64,000 nt of DNA from contig JACKML010000003.1 of the NCBI GenBank assembly GCA_024235415.1, positions 62,001 to 126,000 of the forward strand, read 5' to 3'. This DNA is from Chromatiaceae bacterium (lineage in GTDB: Bacteria; Pseudomonadota; Gammaproteobacteria; Chromatiales; Chromatiaceae). The stretch's first letter is position 1. The number at the start of each line of letters is the position of its first letter. The position numbers and the translations under genes were made by a program. Below are positions 9,284-17,952 of the stretch, in pieces. The notes under the pieces are model-generated. The model was not told the DNA's origin and did no database searches. It saw nothing but the letters and a program-made list of their open reading frames with translations.

Positions 9284-10456
9284 ATGGCACACATCGACGT
9301 TCCGCAGGTTCTGCAGATCATGGTCAAGAACAACGCCGCCGACGTGTTCATGTACACGGGCGCCAAGATCTCCATGAAGACACCGAAGGGGTTTGCGCAA
9401 CTCGGCGAAGAACTGGAGCCCGGAGACGCGGAACGCGCAATCCGCGAGATCCTGACCGACGAGAAGCTCAAGCACTTCGAAGAGAACGGCGAGGTCGATT
9501 TCTCGTTGTCCTACAGTGGAATCGGCCGCTTCCGCGGCAATGCCTTCCGTCAACGCGGCGAGGCCTCGCTGGTGTTGCGGCATATCAACACCGAGGTGCC
9601 GAACGTCGCGGGGCTGGGAATGCCCAAGGTCCTCGAAGACCTGGTCATGCAGCGGAATGGTCTGATCCTGGTGGTCGGCGCTACCGGATCTGGCAAGTCC
9701 ACGACACTGGCGGCGATGATCGACCACCGCAACAGCAATGCCGGCGGGCATATCCTCACCCTCGAGGATCCGATCGAGTACATGCACCTGCACAAGAAAT
9801 CGATCGTTGCACAACGCGAGATTGGCACCGACACGCTGTCGTTCAGCAGTGGCATGAAGGCGGCGCTGCGCGAATCACCGGATGTGATCCTGATGGGCGA
9901 GATCCGCGATCAGGACACCATGGAGTTCGCGCTCAAGTTCGCCAATACCGGCCACCTGGCGCTGTCCACACTGCACGCGAACAACGCGATCACGACGATG
10001 GAGCGTATCTTCGGGTTCTACCAGCAGGACGCGCTGGAGCAACAGGCCAAACGCGTCGCGCAGAACCTGCGTGCCATCATCTGCCAGCGGCTGGTACCCG
10101 GAAAGGCCGGCGGCAAGGTGGCGGTCGTCGAGGTCCTGATCAACACCGGCTACATCGCCGACCTGATCGCCAAGCTCGAACTCGGCAGCATCAAAGACGC
10201 AATCGAGCGCGGGGCCCAGTACAAGATGCAGTCGTTCGATCAGCACCTCGTGAGCCTGTATCGCGAAGGCAGGATCACCGAAGAGACGGCTATCGAGTAC
10301 GCGGACTCCGCCAGTAACGTGAAGATTCAGATCAAGACAGTCGACGCGGGCAAGAAACTCAGCTCTGCCGACTGGACCAGCGGTCTGTCACTGGAGCCGA
10401 CCGATCGCGACGCAGGCAAGTCCGACGACGTGGTCGCCCAGTTCGGCAAGCCCTGA
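9284..10456 (+). CDS. pilU: Type IV pilus retraction ATPase, PilU-like
   Basis: A 390-residue hexameric secretion-type ATPase that would work with PilT in pilus retraction. It has a PAS-like N-terminal domain, Walker A GATGSGKST at 132-140, an Asp box around LEDPIEYMH, Walker B DVILMGEIRD, and the His box LSTLHANNA. PilU rather than PilT is suggested by the length (PilT is about 345), the C-terminal extension beyond residue 345 (STARTING near KIQIKTVDAGKK), and GFYQQDALEQQAKRVAQNLRA-type motifs shared with PilU. The start ATG follows AGGAG. No pilT lies beside it, and the pilMNOPQ operon is 32 kb away in the same window. Confidence 0.88.
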   Translation: MAHIDVPQVLQIMVKNNAADVFMYTGAKISMKTPKGFAQLGEELEPGDAERAIREILTDEKLKHFEENGEVDFSLSYSGIGRFRGNAFRQRGEASLVLRHINTEVPNVAGLGMPKVLEDLVMQRNGLILVVGATGSGKSTTLAAMIDHRNSNAGGHILTLEDPIEYMHLHKKSIVAQREIGTDTLSFSSGMKAALRESPDVILMGEIRDQDTMEFALKFANTGHLALSTLHANNAITTMERIFGFYQQDALEQQAKRVAQNLRAIICQRLVPGKAGGKVAVVEVLINTGYIADLIAKLELGSIKDAIERGAQYKMQSFDQHLVSLYREGRITEETAIEYADSASNVKIQIKTVDAGKKLSSADWTSGLSLEPTDRDAGKSDDVVAQFGKP

Positions 10457-10587
10457 GCGGCTTCCTGCGGCGCATCTGCCCGGCTGTTTCGCGACGCCGC
10501 GCCGTACCGCGTCCATCGCCACCGCTGTGATAGATTCCCGGCCCGAAGCGGCGCAACAGTGCGCTGTCAGCGTTATGGGGTGTATGC

Positions 10588-11010
10588 ATGTCGGGACCGG
10601 GTAGCCGAATCGGCGGCGCGATAACTGTTTTTGGGGCATGCATGCTGTGTGGCATCGCGAGTGGCGCCGCGTTGCAGGGCAGCGAGTGGACGCCACTGAG
10701 TCTGGGCGACGTGCCGTTGAATGCCCGCAGCCCCGCATTCGTGCAGTTCGCCAGCAAGGGGCGCCTGCTGGGATTCGGCGGCTGCAACCGTCTGTTCGCC
10801 GAATATCAGACCAGCGCGGACAACGACATCTTTATCGGCCCGGTGGCGGCGACGCGTATGGCGTGCGAAGAAGACATCCAGATGTTCGAGGCCCAATTCG
10901 CGGCCGCACTGGAGAATGCGCGTACCTTTCGTCGAAGGGAGACCCAACTCACGCTGTTCGACAGTGCCGGCGCCCCGATCCTCGAGTTGCGCCAGACCGA
11001 CTGGGACTGA
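10588..11010 (+). CDS. META-domain (HslJ-like) secreted protein
   Basis: A 140-residue exported protein. The first ~27 residues form a signal peptide (hydrophobic GGAITVFGACMLCGIASGA). The remainder is a META/DUF306 domain: LQGSEWTPLSL at its start, the conserved LGFGGCNRLFAEY segment, and AATRMACEEDIQMFEAQFAAAL with the two conserved cysteines. HslJ in E. coli is linked to novobiocin resistance and heat shock, but the biochemical role of the family is unclear. There is no canonical lipobox, so it is probably soluble in the periplasm. The ATG at 10588 overlaps a weaker ATG four bases earlier in another frame. Confidence 0.85.
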   Translation: MSGPGSRIGGAITVFGACMLCGIASGAALQGSEWTPLSLGDVPLNARSPAFVQFASKGRLLGFGGCNRLFAEYQTSADNDIFIGPVAATRMACEEDIQMFEAQFAAALENARTFRRRETQLTLFDSAGAPILELRQTDWD

Positions 11011-11072
11011 GTGCCCGCCCAACCGGGGGGCCGCTATACTTGTGGCCACGCCTCCTCAATGGGACCAGATCG

Positions 11073-12923
11073 ATGCCTCCCCGCAAGAATTCGTCCGGCG
11101 CCCCGGCCTTTCCGACGACGGCCGTACAGGATGTCCCCGATCTGCGCGACTGGCCCTTCGAGCCGTCACTCGTCCAGCTGCGTCGATACGTCACGCCGCC
11201 GCGAAGCCTGAACATCCTCGACCAGCAACAGGAGGGCGCCTGTACAGGCTTTGGCCTGGCGGCGGTGATCAACCTGCTGAACGAGCGCCGCGGCAGACGC
11301 GCCCGGGTCAGCCCGCGCATGCTGTACGAGATGGCCAGGCTGCATGATGAATGGCCGGGCGAGGAGTACGCCGGGTCGAGCTGCCGGGGCGCGATCAAGG
11401 GCTGGTACAACATGGGCGTTTGTGGCGACGCCAAGTGGCCCTATACCTCCGGCAAGCCGGGGTCGCTGACCGTAGAGCGGGCCAAGGATGCGCGCGCCAA
11501 CACGATCGGCGCCTACTACCGGGTGCAGCCCAGCATTGCCGACTTCCATGCTGCGATCAACGAGGGCGGTGCCGTGTTCTGCTCGGCCACCACGCATGGC
11601 GGCTGGATGCGCCCGGACAAGCGCACCGGCACCATCCCCCATACCAAGGAAGAGCAGGGTGGCCACGCCTTCGCCATCGTCGGTTACAACAGCAAGGGAT
11701 TCTGGGTGCAGAACTCCTGGGGCAAGACATGGGGCAAGGCCGGCCTGGGGCTGTGGCAGTACGAAGACTGGCTGCAGAACGTGATGGATGCCTGGGTGTT
11801 CAGCCTCGCCCTGCCGACCCCGCAGATCTGGCACCTGCCGCAGACCAGCGAGCGCAACCGCAGCGGCATCGTGGTCAAGCCAAGACCGGCGCGCAGCGAG
11901 ATCGCCGGCCATTTCATCCATGTCGATGACGGTGAGTTTCACGACAAGGGACGCTACTGGAGCAACGCAGAGGACGTCCGCGCAACTGCCGGGCTGGTGG
12001 CCGGAAGCAAGCAGAAGTATCAGCACCTGCTGCTGTATGCACATGGCGGGCTCAACTCGCCGACCGATTCGGCACGCCGAATCGCGGCGATGAAAGGTAC
12101 TTTCAAGAAGAACGGTATCTACCCGTACCACTTCATGTACGACACCGGCCTCCTCGAAGAGGTCAAGGACGTGGTCCTGCGTCGTAAAGACACCACAGAG
12201 GAACGCGCTGGCGGTATCAGCGACTGGACCGACAGGCTGCTGGAGTGGGGCACGCGTATCCCCGGGCGCGCCCTGTGGCGCGAGATGAAAGAGGGTGCGC
12301 GGTTGCCGTTTCTGCCCGAAAGGGCCGGCAGCCAGACCCTGGCGATCTGGCTCACCGAACTGGCGCGTCGGCAGGACGACCGCCTGAAGGTGCATCTGTG
12401 CGGCCACAGCACCGGCGCCATCCTGCTGGCGCGCCTGCTCGAGACGATGGAGGTCCTGGCGCCGACGCTGCGCATCAGCAGCTGCACCCTGTTCGCGCCC
12501 GCTGCCTCCGTTGCCCTGTTCGAGAGCCACTACTACCCGTATCTGGTGACGCCGCCGACCGCGTTCGGCGTCGACCGTATGCAGGTATTCAATCTCGATG
12601 ACCGGCTGGAGCTTGAGGACACGGTCGGCGGCGTCTACCGCAAGTCGCTGCTGTACCTGGTGTCGCGCGCCTTCGAAGAGAAGCTGCCGGAGGCGATCCT
12701 CGGTATGCAGGTCCACATGAACGGGCTGCTGCAGAAACCGAAGATGGCCGCGGTCGCCGACCGTTTCAGCGTGCACTACGCCGACGGCACCGCGAGTGGT
12801 ATCACCCAGAGCACGACCCACGGCGGCTTCGACAACGACGCGGCGAGCATGAACAGTCTGTTGCGCAGCATTCTCGGCACCGAGCCCCAACACCCGTTCA
12901 GCAAGGAACTGCTGGACTACTGA
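11073..12923 (+). CDS. Papain-like cysteine protease fused to an alpha/beta hydrolase
   Basis: A 616-residue protein with two enzymatic halves and no signal peptide or membrane helix. Residues about 20-248 are a C1 peptidase: QQQEGACTGFGLAA with Cys57, GGHAFAIVGYN with His198 and VQNSWGKTWG with Asn214, the full papain triad. Residues about 310-616 look like a serine alpha/beta hydrolase: YAHGGLNSP (324-326 HGG, oxyanion-type), nucleophile elbow GHSTG with Ser446, and candidate acid and His near Asp509 and THGG 582-585. A minimal TATACT lies 33 bases upstream of the ATG. A GH108 muramidase gene follows 15 bases downstream. Substrates are unknown; the longer in-frame upstream extension looks non-coding and was rejected. 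Confidence 0.8.
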   Translation: MPPRKNSSGAPAFPTTAVQDVPDLRDWPFEPSLVQLRRYVTPPRSLNILDQQQEGACTGFGLAAVINLLNERRGRRARVSPRMLYEMARLHDEWPGEEYAGSSCRGAIKGWYNMGVCGDAKWPYTSGKPGSLTVERAKDARANTIGAYYRVQPSIADFHAAINEGGAVFCSATTHGGWMRPDKRTGTIPHTKEEQGGHAFAIVGYNSKGFWVQNSWGKTWGKAGLGLWQYEDWLQNVMDAWVFSLALPTPQIWHLPQTSERNRSGIVVKPRPARSEIAGHFIHVDDGEFHDKGRYWSNAEDVRATAGLVAGSKQKYQHLLLYAHGGLNSPTDSARRIAAMKGTFKKNGIYPYHFMYDTGLLEEVKDVVLRRKDTTEERAGGISDWTDRLLEWGTRIPGRALWREMKEGARLPFLPERAGSQTLAIWLTELARRQDDRLKVHLCGHSTGAILLARLLETMEVLAPTLRISSCTLFAPAASVALFESHYYPYLVTPPTAFGVDRMQVFNLDDRLELEDTVGGVYRKSLLYLVSRAFEEKLPEAILGMQVHMNGLLQKPKMAAVADRFSVHYADGTASGITQSTTHGGFDNDAASMNSLLRSILGTEPQHPFSKELLDY

Positions 12924-12938
12924 GACAAGGAGCCGGCG

Positions 12939-13508
12939 ATGGCAGACTTTGGCGAGGCTTTTTCCCTGACTTCCGCGCACGAGGGCGGCTACGCAAACGA
13001 TCCGCTCGACCGTGGTGGCGAGACCTATCGCGGTATCGCCCGGGTGCACCACCCGGACTGGGCCGGCTGGAAGCGTATAGACGGACAGCGCCGTCGGCGT
13101 GGCTTCCCCAAAACCCTGGACCGTGACGATACGCTGCAGGCGGAAGTGCAGGCGTTCTACAAGGCGGCCTACTGGGATCGTTTCGACGGTGACGCTTTGC
13201 CCGACCAGGCCGTCGCCAACGAGCTGTACGACACCGCTGTCAACATGGGCGTGCGCCGCGCGGTGCGTTTCCTGCAGTCATCATTGAACATGCTCAACCG
13301 GAATCAGATTGATTATGAAGACCTCATCGTCGACGGCTGGTTCGGTGCCAAGACCCTGCAAACGCTCAACGCACTGATGAAGAAAGACCGCGACTGCACC
13401 GCCCTGGTGAAGCTGATGAACATCCAGCAGGGCGCGCGCTATGTAGAGATCATGGCCGGCGATACCAGCCAGGAGCGCTTTGCGCGCGGCTGGATCAAGC
13501 GCGCCTAG
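12939..13508 (+). CDS. GH108 N-acetylmuramidase (phage-lysin-like) with peptidoglycan-binding domain
   Basis: A 189-residue peptidoglycan hydrolase. Residues 1-90 are a glycosyl hydrolase 108 domain with the hallmark HEGGYANDPLDRGGETYRGI (Glu15 is the expected catalytic acid), then AYWDRFDGDALPDQAVANELYD. Residues about 100-189 match the PG_binding_3 domain (VDGWFGAKTLQTLNAL). Such enzymes are usually phage endolysins, sometimes secretion-system effectors. It lacks a signal peptide, as pinholin-dependent endolysins often do. The AAGGAG site and 15-base gap to the protease-hydrolase gene suggest one transcript. No holin, spanin or other phage gene is near. Confidence 0.88.
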   Translation: MADFGEAFSLTSAHEGGYANDPLDRGGETYRGIARVHHPDWAGWKRIDGQRRRRGFPKTLDRDDTLQAEVQAFYKAAYWDRFDGDALPDQAVANELYDTAVNMGVRRAVRFLQSSLNMLNRNQIDYEDLIVDGWFGAKTLQTLNALMKKDRDCTALVKLMNIQQGARYVEIMAGDTSQERFARGWIKRA

Positions 13509-13579
13509 CGTCTCAAACAAATAGAACCCCTCCGGTCGCTCGAGCGGCGCCCAATTACGGTGCGCCCCGGCCTTTTTTC

Positions 13580-13596
13580 TGCACCACCACGGCGCC
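13580..13596 (+). promoter_or_regulatory. Possible NtrC-type enhancer site upstream of urtA
   Basis: TGCACC-ACCAC-GGCGCC resembles the NtrC consensus TGCACC-N4/5-GGTGCA, with one perfect and one degenerate half-site. It lies about 100 bases upstream of the start predicted from the sigma-54 element, a usual distance for NtrC. On sequence alone the second half-site is weak, so this is a suggestion that depends on the sigma-54 call. Confidence 0.3.
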
Positions 13597-13658
13597 TTCG
13601 TGTTCATTATTGGCGCACGCCACTTGATGTTTTCCTGATTAAACAACCGCTTAGATGC

Positions 13659-13675
13659 TTGGCACAACTACTGCA
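13659..13675 (+). promoter_or_regulatory. Sigma-54 (-24/-12) promoter of the urea transport operon
   Basis: TTGGCACAACTACTGCA matches the RpoN consensus YTGGCACGNNNNTTGCW at all key bases, with exactly 10 bases between the invariant GG (13661-13662) and GC (13673-13674). It sits 131 bases ahead of the urtA ATG in a 297-bp gap with no gene. Transcription would begin near 13686, giving a 120-base leader. Nitrogen-limited (NtrC) control of urea uptake is well known in bacteria, so the location makes functional sense. The rest of the 13509-13805 gap holds only a weak GC hairpin and a T run near 13545-13577. Confidence 0.72.
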
Positions 13676-13805
13676 CTGCCAGGGTACTGTCGCTTACCCG
13701 GGCCGATACGGTCCGGATTTCGTAACGGACCCGCCGCGTGATGAGGCCCCTTCCGTATCGGTCAGCAGGCAGTTTCAAAACCAACCGCAAGGGGAGAAAG
13801 AAAGA

Positions 13806-15098
13806 ATGAGTATTGCCAACAAAGTCCGCCGCCTGTCGCTGGCAGTCTCGGCGGCGACCGCGCTGGGTGTTGCCAGTGCCGCACAGGCCGCCGATACCAT
13901 CAAGGTCGGCGTTCTGCATTCGCTGTCCGGCACCATGGCCATCTCTGAGACCACACTCAAAGACACCATGTTGATGCTCATCGAGGAGCAGAACAAGAAA
14001 GGGGGTCTGCTCGGCAAGCAGCTTGAAGCCGTGGTCGTCGATCCGGCGTCGAACTGGCCGTTGTTCGCCGAGAAGGCGCGTGAGTTGATCGAAAAGGAAA
14101 AGGTCAGCGCCGTGTTCGGCTGCTGGACCTCGGTGTCGCGCAAATCGGTGCTGCCGGTGTTCGAGGAGCTGAACAGCCTGCTGTTCTATCCCGTGCAGTA
14201 TGAAGGCGAGGAGTCGTCGAAGAACGTGTTCTACACGGGCGCGGCGCCCAACCAGCAGGCGATCCCTGCGGTCGACTACCTGATGGAGCAGGGCGTGAAG
14301 CGTTGGGTCCTGGCCGGCACCGACTACGTATACCCGCGTACCACCAACAAAATCCTCGAGGCCTACCTCAAGGCGAAGGGCGTGGCTGCGGGCGATATCA
14401 TGATCAACTACACCCCGTTCGGTCATTCCGACTGGCAATCGATCGTCTCCGATATCAAGAAGTTCGGTTCGGCCGGCAAGAAGACCGCCGTGGTCTCGAC
14501 GATCAACGGTGACGCCAACGTCCCGTTCTACAAGGAACTCGGCAACCAGGGCGTCTCGGCCCAGGACATCCCGGTCGTTGCCTTCTCCGTCGGTGAAGAG
14601 GAACTGTCCGGTATCGATACCAAGCCGCTGGTCGGCCATCTCGCTGCATGGAACTACTTCATGAGCGTCGAGGGCGACACCAATGACGCATTCATCGAGT
14701 CGTGGCAGAAGTTCATCAAGAACGACAAGCGGGTCACCAATGACCCGATGGAGGCGCACTACATCGGCTTCAACATGTGGGTCGAGGCGGTCAAGAAGGC
14801 AGGTACCACGGATCCAGATGCCGTCGGCGATGCGCTGATCGGTGTCGCGGTACCCAATCTGTCCGGCGGGCTGTCGGCAATGATGCCCAATCACCACATC
14901 ACCAAGCCGGTGCTGATCGGTGAGATCCAGGATGACGGTCAGTTCCAGATCGTGTCGCAGACCCCGGGACTGGTGGTTGGTGATGCCTGGTCCGACTATC
15001 TCGAAGGATCGAAGGACCTGATCGCCGACTGGCGTGCGCCGTTGTCCTGCGGCAACTACAACGTCAAGACGGCCAAGTGTTCGGGTCAGAACTACTGA
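13806..15098 (+). CDS. urtA: Urea ABC transporter substrate-binding protein
   Basis: A 430-residue periplasmic binding protein delivering urea (or short amides) to UrtBC. Signal peptide residues 1-29 end at ASAAQA-ADT. The mature part is the type I Leu/Ile/Val-binding fold with family-specific segments: VGVLHSLSGTMAISE, VFGCWTSVSRKSVLPVFEE, LLFYPVQYEGEESSKNV, TDYVYPRTTNKILEAYL and AHYIGFNMWVEAV. The C-terminal DWRAPLSCGNYNVK pattern is typical of UrtA. The start follows AAGGGGAGAAAGAAAG. Residues 1-24 of the longer upstream frame lack any signal sequence and were rejected. It heads the urtABCDE operon, with a sigma-54 promoter upstream. Confidence 0.96.
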   Translation: MSIANKVRRLSLAVSAATALGVASAAQAADTIKVGVLHSLSGTMAISETTLKDTMLMLIEEQNKKGGLLGKQLEAVVVDPASNWPLFAEKARELIEKEKVSAVFGCWTSVSRKSVLPVFEELNSLLFYPVQYEGEESSKNVFYTGAAPNQQAIPAVDYLMEQGVKRWVLAGTDYVYPRTTNKILEAYLKAKGVAAGDIMINYTPFGHSDWQSIVSDIKKFGSAGKKTAVVSTINGDANVPFYKELGNQGVSAQDIPVVAFSVGEEELSGIDTKPLVGHLAAWNYFMSVEGDTNDAFIESWQKFIKNDKRVTNDPMEAHYIGFNMWVEAVKKAGTTDPDAVGDALIGVAVPNLSGGLSAMMPNHHITKPVLIGEIQDDGQFQIVSQTPGLVVGDAWSDYLEGSKDLIADWRAPLSCGNYNVKTAKCSGQNY

Positions 15099-15128
15099 GC
15101 TGACTGATACGCAGAGCTGTGCAAGCGA

Positions 15129-15159
15129 GTGACACCGGTGTCCCGTACACCGGTGTCAC
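15129..15159 (+). other. Perfect 13-bp hairpin between urtA and urtB
   Basis: The two arms GTGACACCGGTGT (15129-15141) and ACACCGGTGTCAC (15147-15159) are perfect complements around a 5-base CCCGT loop, 30 bases after the urtA stop and 33 before the urtB ATG. There is no U-tract, so it is not an intrinsic terminator. Hairpins here in binding-protein operons commonly protect the upstream mRNA and raise the binding protein over the permeases. Each arm also contains the palindrome ACACCGGTGT, so a protein-binding role remains possible. Confidence 0.7.
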
Positions 15160-15191
15160 ATCCCAGGACCCAACAGAGAATCCCCACGTCA

Positions 15192-16796
15192 TGTTGCGAA
15201 TCGTCGTGACCACGCTGTTGCTGTGCCTGATGGCACCACTGATGGCCGCAGACATCGAGACCGGTGTCCCGATACTGGATGCAGCCTTCGGCCAGCTCCA
15301 GGACCGCAACTTCGACACCAAGGCCGAGGGTGTGACGGCCCTGGCCGCCTCCGGTCATCCGCAGGCCAGCGAACTGCTGCGTGGCCTGCGCGACGGCGAC
15401 CTTCGCTACCTGAAAGACAACAACCGCCTGGTGTGGATGCGTGATCAGGCGGGCGACACCGCGGCGATCGACGTCCTCAACGGTGAGAACTACGGTACCT
15501 TCGGCTCGCGCTCATTCAGGAAACTGGCGATCAACAACGCCATGCGGGGACAGATAGATGCCCTGTTGGCGCAGCGCCAGCTGACCGATCCCGACCCGGC
15601 AGTGCGTCTGGCCGCGGTCGACGCGATGCTCGGTAACAGTGAACCGGCACATGCCGAAATGTTCGCGCGTCTGCTGACGACAGAGAAAGATCCCGCGGTG
15701 CGCGAGGCGATGCAGAACGCGGCCAGCCTCGCCCGCCTCAGCGACCCCGACCCGCAGACACGGCGCAAGGCGATTGCCAACGTGGCCGACAGCCTGGAGC
15801 CGGTTGTACGCAACGGCCTGACCCGCCTGGCAAACAACGATCCCAACGATGCGGTGCGTGCGGATGCCGCGGCGGCGCTGCAGAAGATCAACGACCGCGC
15901 CGCCCTTTATGGCCACCTGGAGACCCTGTTCTTCGGCCTCAGTCTGGGGTCGGTGCTGGTACTCGCCGCGATCGGCCTTGCCATCACTTTCGGTGTGATG
16001 GGGGTGATCAATATGGCGCACGGTGAGCTGATCATGCTCGGCGCCTACACCACCTACCTGATTCAACTTGCGCTGCCGGACATGACCGGCCTGTCGATCC
16101 TGCTGGCGGTCCCGGCCGCGTTCCTGGTGTCCGGTGCCGTGGGGGTCGCAATCGAGCGCGGCGTGATCCGCTTCCTGTATGGCCGGCCACTGGAGACACT
16201 GCTGGCGACCTTTGGTATCAGCCTGATGCTGCAGCAACTGGTGCGCACCCTGATATCGCCTCAGAACGTGCCGGTGTCGAACCCGGATTTCCTCAGCGGT
16301 TCCTGGCAGATCAATAGCGTGCTGTCGCTGACCTATAACCGGTTGTACATCTTCGTGTTCTGCCTGCTGGTGTTCGCCGGGCTGTTCTTCGTGCTCAAGC
16401 GTACCCGTCTCGGCCTGCAGGTACGCGCGGTCTCGCAGAACCGTGCGATGGCGCGCGCTATGGGGTGCGCTCGGCCCGTGTCGATGCCCTGACCTTCGGA
16501 CTGGGTTCGGGGATCGCCGGCATCGCCGGGTGGCACTGTCACAGCTGACCAACGTCGGGCCCAACCTCGGTCAGGCCTATATCGTCGACAGCTTCATGGT
16601 CGTGGTATTCGGCGGCGTCGGCAACCTGTGGGGCACCCTGGTCGGTGGTCTGGGCCTGGGCATCGCCAACAAGCTGATGGAGCCCTGGGCAGGGGCGGTG
16701 CTGGCAAAGATCCTGGTGCTGGTATTCATCATCCTGTTCATTCAGAAGCGGCCTCGCGGATTGTTCCCGCAGAAAGGCCGTGCTGCGGAAGGCTGA
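15192..16796 (+). pseudogene. urtB: Urea ABC transporter permease urtB, frame broken by two single-base losses
   Basis: UrtB-type permease: signal peptide, an N-terminal HEAT-like periplasmic domain (residues about 20-235), then the LivH-like membrane domain (GVMGVINMAHGELIMLGAYT; LLATFGISLMLQQLVRTL). The frame from 15192 reads normally to RAMARAMG near 16465, then ends at TGA 16490-16492. Adding one G to the GGGG run at 16462-16465 restores VRSARVDALTFGLGSGIAG; adding a second G to GGG at 16528-16530 restores VALSQLTNVGPNLGQ and joins the remaining frame to QKRPRGLFPQKGRAAEG, stop 16794-16796. Both errors are losses in G runs within 70 bases. Everything else, including operon position, is intact, so I favour sequencing error over decay. 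Confidence 0.88.
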
Positions 16797-16869
16797 ACGT
16801 CATGTCATTGAATCGATGCAATCTGTCCGGTGCGCGCTTCAGCGCAGTGATCCCCTGGAGCCTCCAGCC

Positions 16870-17952
16870 ATGCTGCTAGCACGTATTCTCAAAGGCGACC
16901 GAGGAGGCCAGGTGTTCCTGCTGGTGCTGCTTGCCACCCTGATCGCGGTCCCGCTGCTCAATGCGCTGCCGGCTGAACACCCTCTGTACCTGTCGACCTA
17001 TACCGTGACCTTGCTCGGCAAGTACCTGACCTATGCCCTGCTGGCAGTCGCAGTCGATCTGGTGTGGGGCTACCTCGGGATCCTGACGCTGGGTCATGCC
17101 GCGTTCTTTGCCATCGGCGGCTACGCAATGGGCATGTACCTGATGCGTCAGATCGGCGAGCGCGGTGTGTACGGCAATGCCGAGCTGCCGGACTTCATGG
17201 TGTTCCTGAACTGGCAGGAGCTGCCTTGGTTCTGGCATGGCTTCGACCAGTTCTGGTTTGCCGCGCTGATGGTGATTGTGGCTCCGGGGCTGCTGGCGTT
17301 TGTGTTTGGCTGGCTGGCCTTCCGTTCACGGGTCACCGGGTGTATCTCGATCATCACCCAGGCCCTGACCTATGCGCTGATGCTCGCCTTCTTCCGCAAC
17401 GAGATGGGCTTTGGTGGCAACAACGGTCTGACCGACTTCAAGGACATCCTCGGCTTCAGCCTGCAGGCGGACAGCACCCGAATCGGTCTGTTCATCGCTT
17501 CCGGCGTGGCACTCGGCCTCGGTTACCTGGCCTGTCGTGCGCTGGTCCGGTCGCGTCTGGGCCGCGTCGCGGTGGCAATCCGCGACACCGAAGACCGTGC
17601 GCGTTTCATCGGGTACAAAGTCGAGCACGTCAAGCTCGCGATCTTCGCGTTCTCGGCGATGCTGGCCGGGATCGCCGGCGCTCTGTACGTGCCACAGGTG
17701 GGCATCATCAACCCGGGTGAGTTTGCACCGCTGAACTCGATCGAAGTGGTGATCTGGGTGGCGATGGGCGGGCGCGCGACACTGTATGGCGCAGTTCTGG
17801 GTGCGCTCGGCGTCAACTACGCCAAGACCTGGTTCACCGGCGCATTCCCCGAGGTCTGGTTGTTCGCGCTCGGTGGGTTGTTCGTTTTGGTGACCCTGCT
17901 CCTGCCGCGTGGCATCGTCGGCCTGTGGCGCCGCAGGGAGGCCGCATCATGA
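16870..17952 (+). CDS. urtC: Urea ABC transporter permease
   Basis: A 360-residue LivM-like inner-membrane permease, the second membrane subunit of the urea importer. Several hydrophobic helices are evident from residue 17 on. Family blocks include VDLVWGYLGILTLGHAAFFAIGG, ITQALTYALMLAFFRNEMGFGGNNGLTDFK (the signature of UrtC) and the EAA-like loop RFIGYKVEHVKLAIFAFSAML. The ATG at 16870 was chosen over an upstream start because it begins just before the first hydrophobic stretch and follows TGGAG. Its stop overlaps urtD (ATGA). Confidence 0.93.
   Translation: MLLARILKGDRGGQVFLLVLLATLIAVPLLNALPAEHPLYLSTYTVTLLGKYLTYALLAVAVDLVWGYLGILTLGHAAFFAIGGYAMGMYLMRQIGERGVYGNAELPDFMVFLNWQELPWFWHGFDQFWFAALMVIVAPGLLAFVFGWLAFRSRVTGCISIITQALTYALMLAFFRNEMGFGGNNGLTDFKDILGFSLQADSTRIGLFIASGVALGLGYLACRALVRSRLGRVAVAIRDTEDRARFIGYKVEHVKLAIFAFSAMLAGIAGALYVPQVGIINPGEFAPLNSIEVVIWVAMGGRATLYGAVLGALGVNYAKTWFTGAFPEVWLFALGGLFVLVTLLLPRGIVGLWRRREAAS

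Noticed and set aside
11166..13052. A 628-residue reading frame antisense to the protease-hydrolase and muramidase genes
   Set aside because: High GC content creates long open frames opposite real genes. It has low-complexity Arg/Gln/His-rich composition, no recognisable domain, and lies opposite two well-supported genes.
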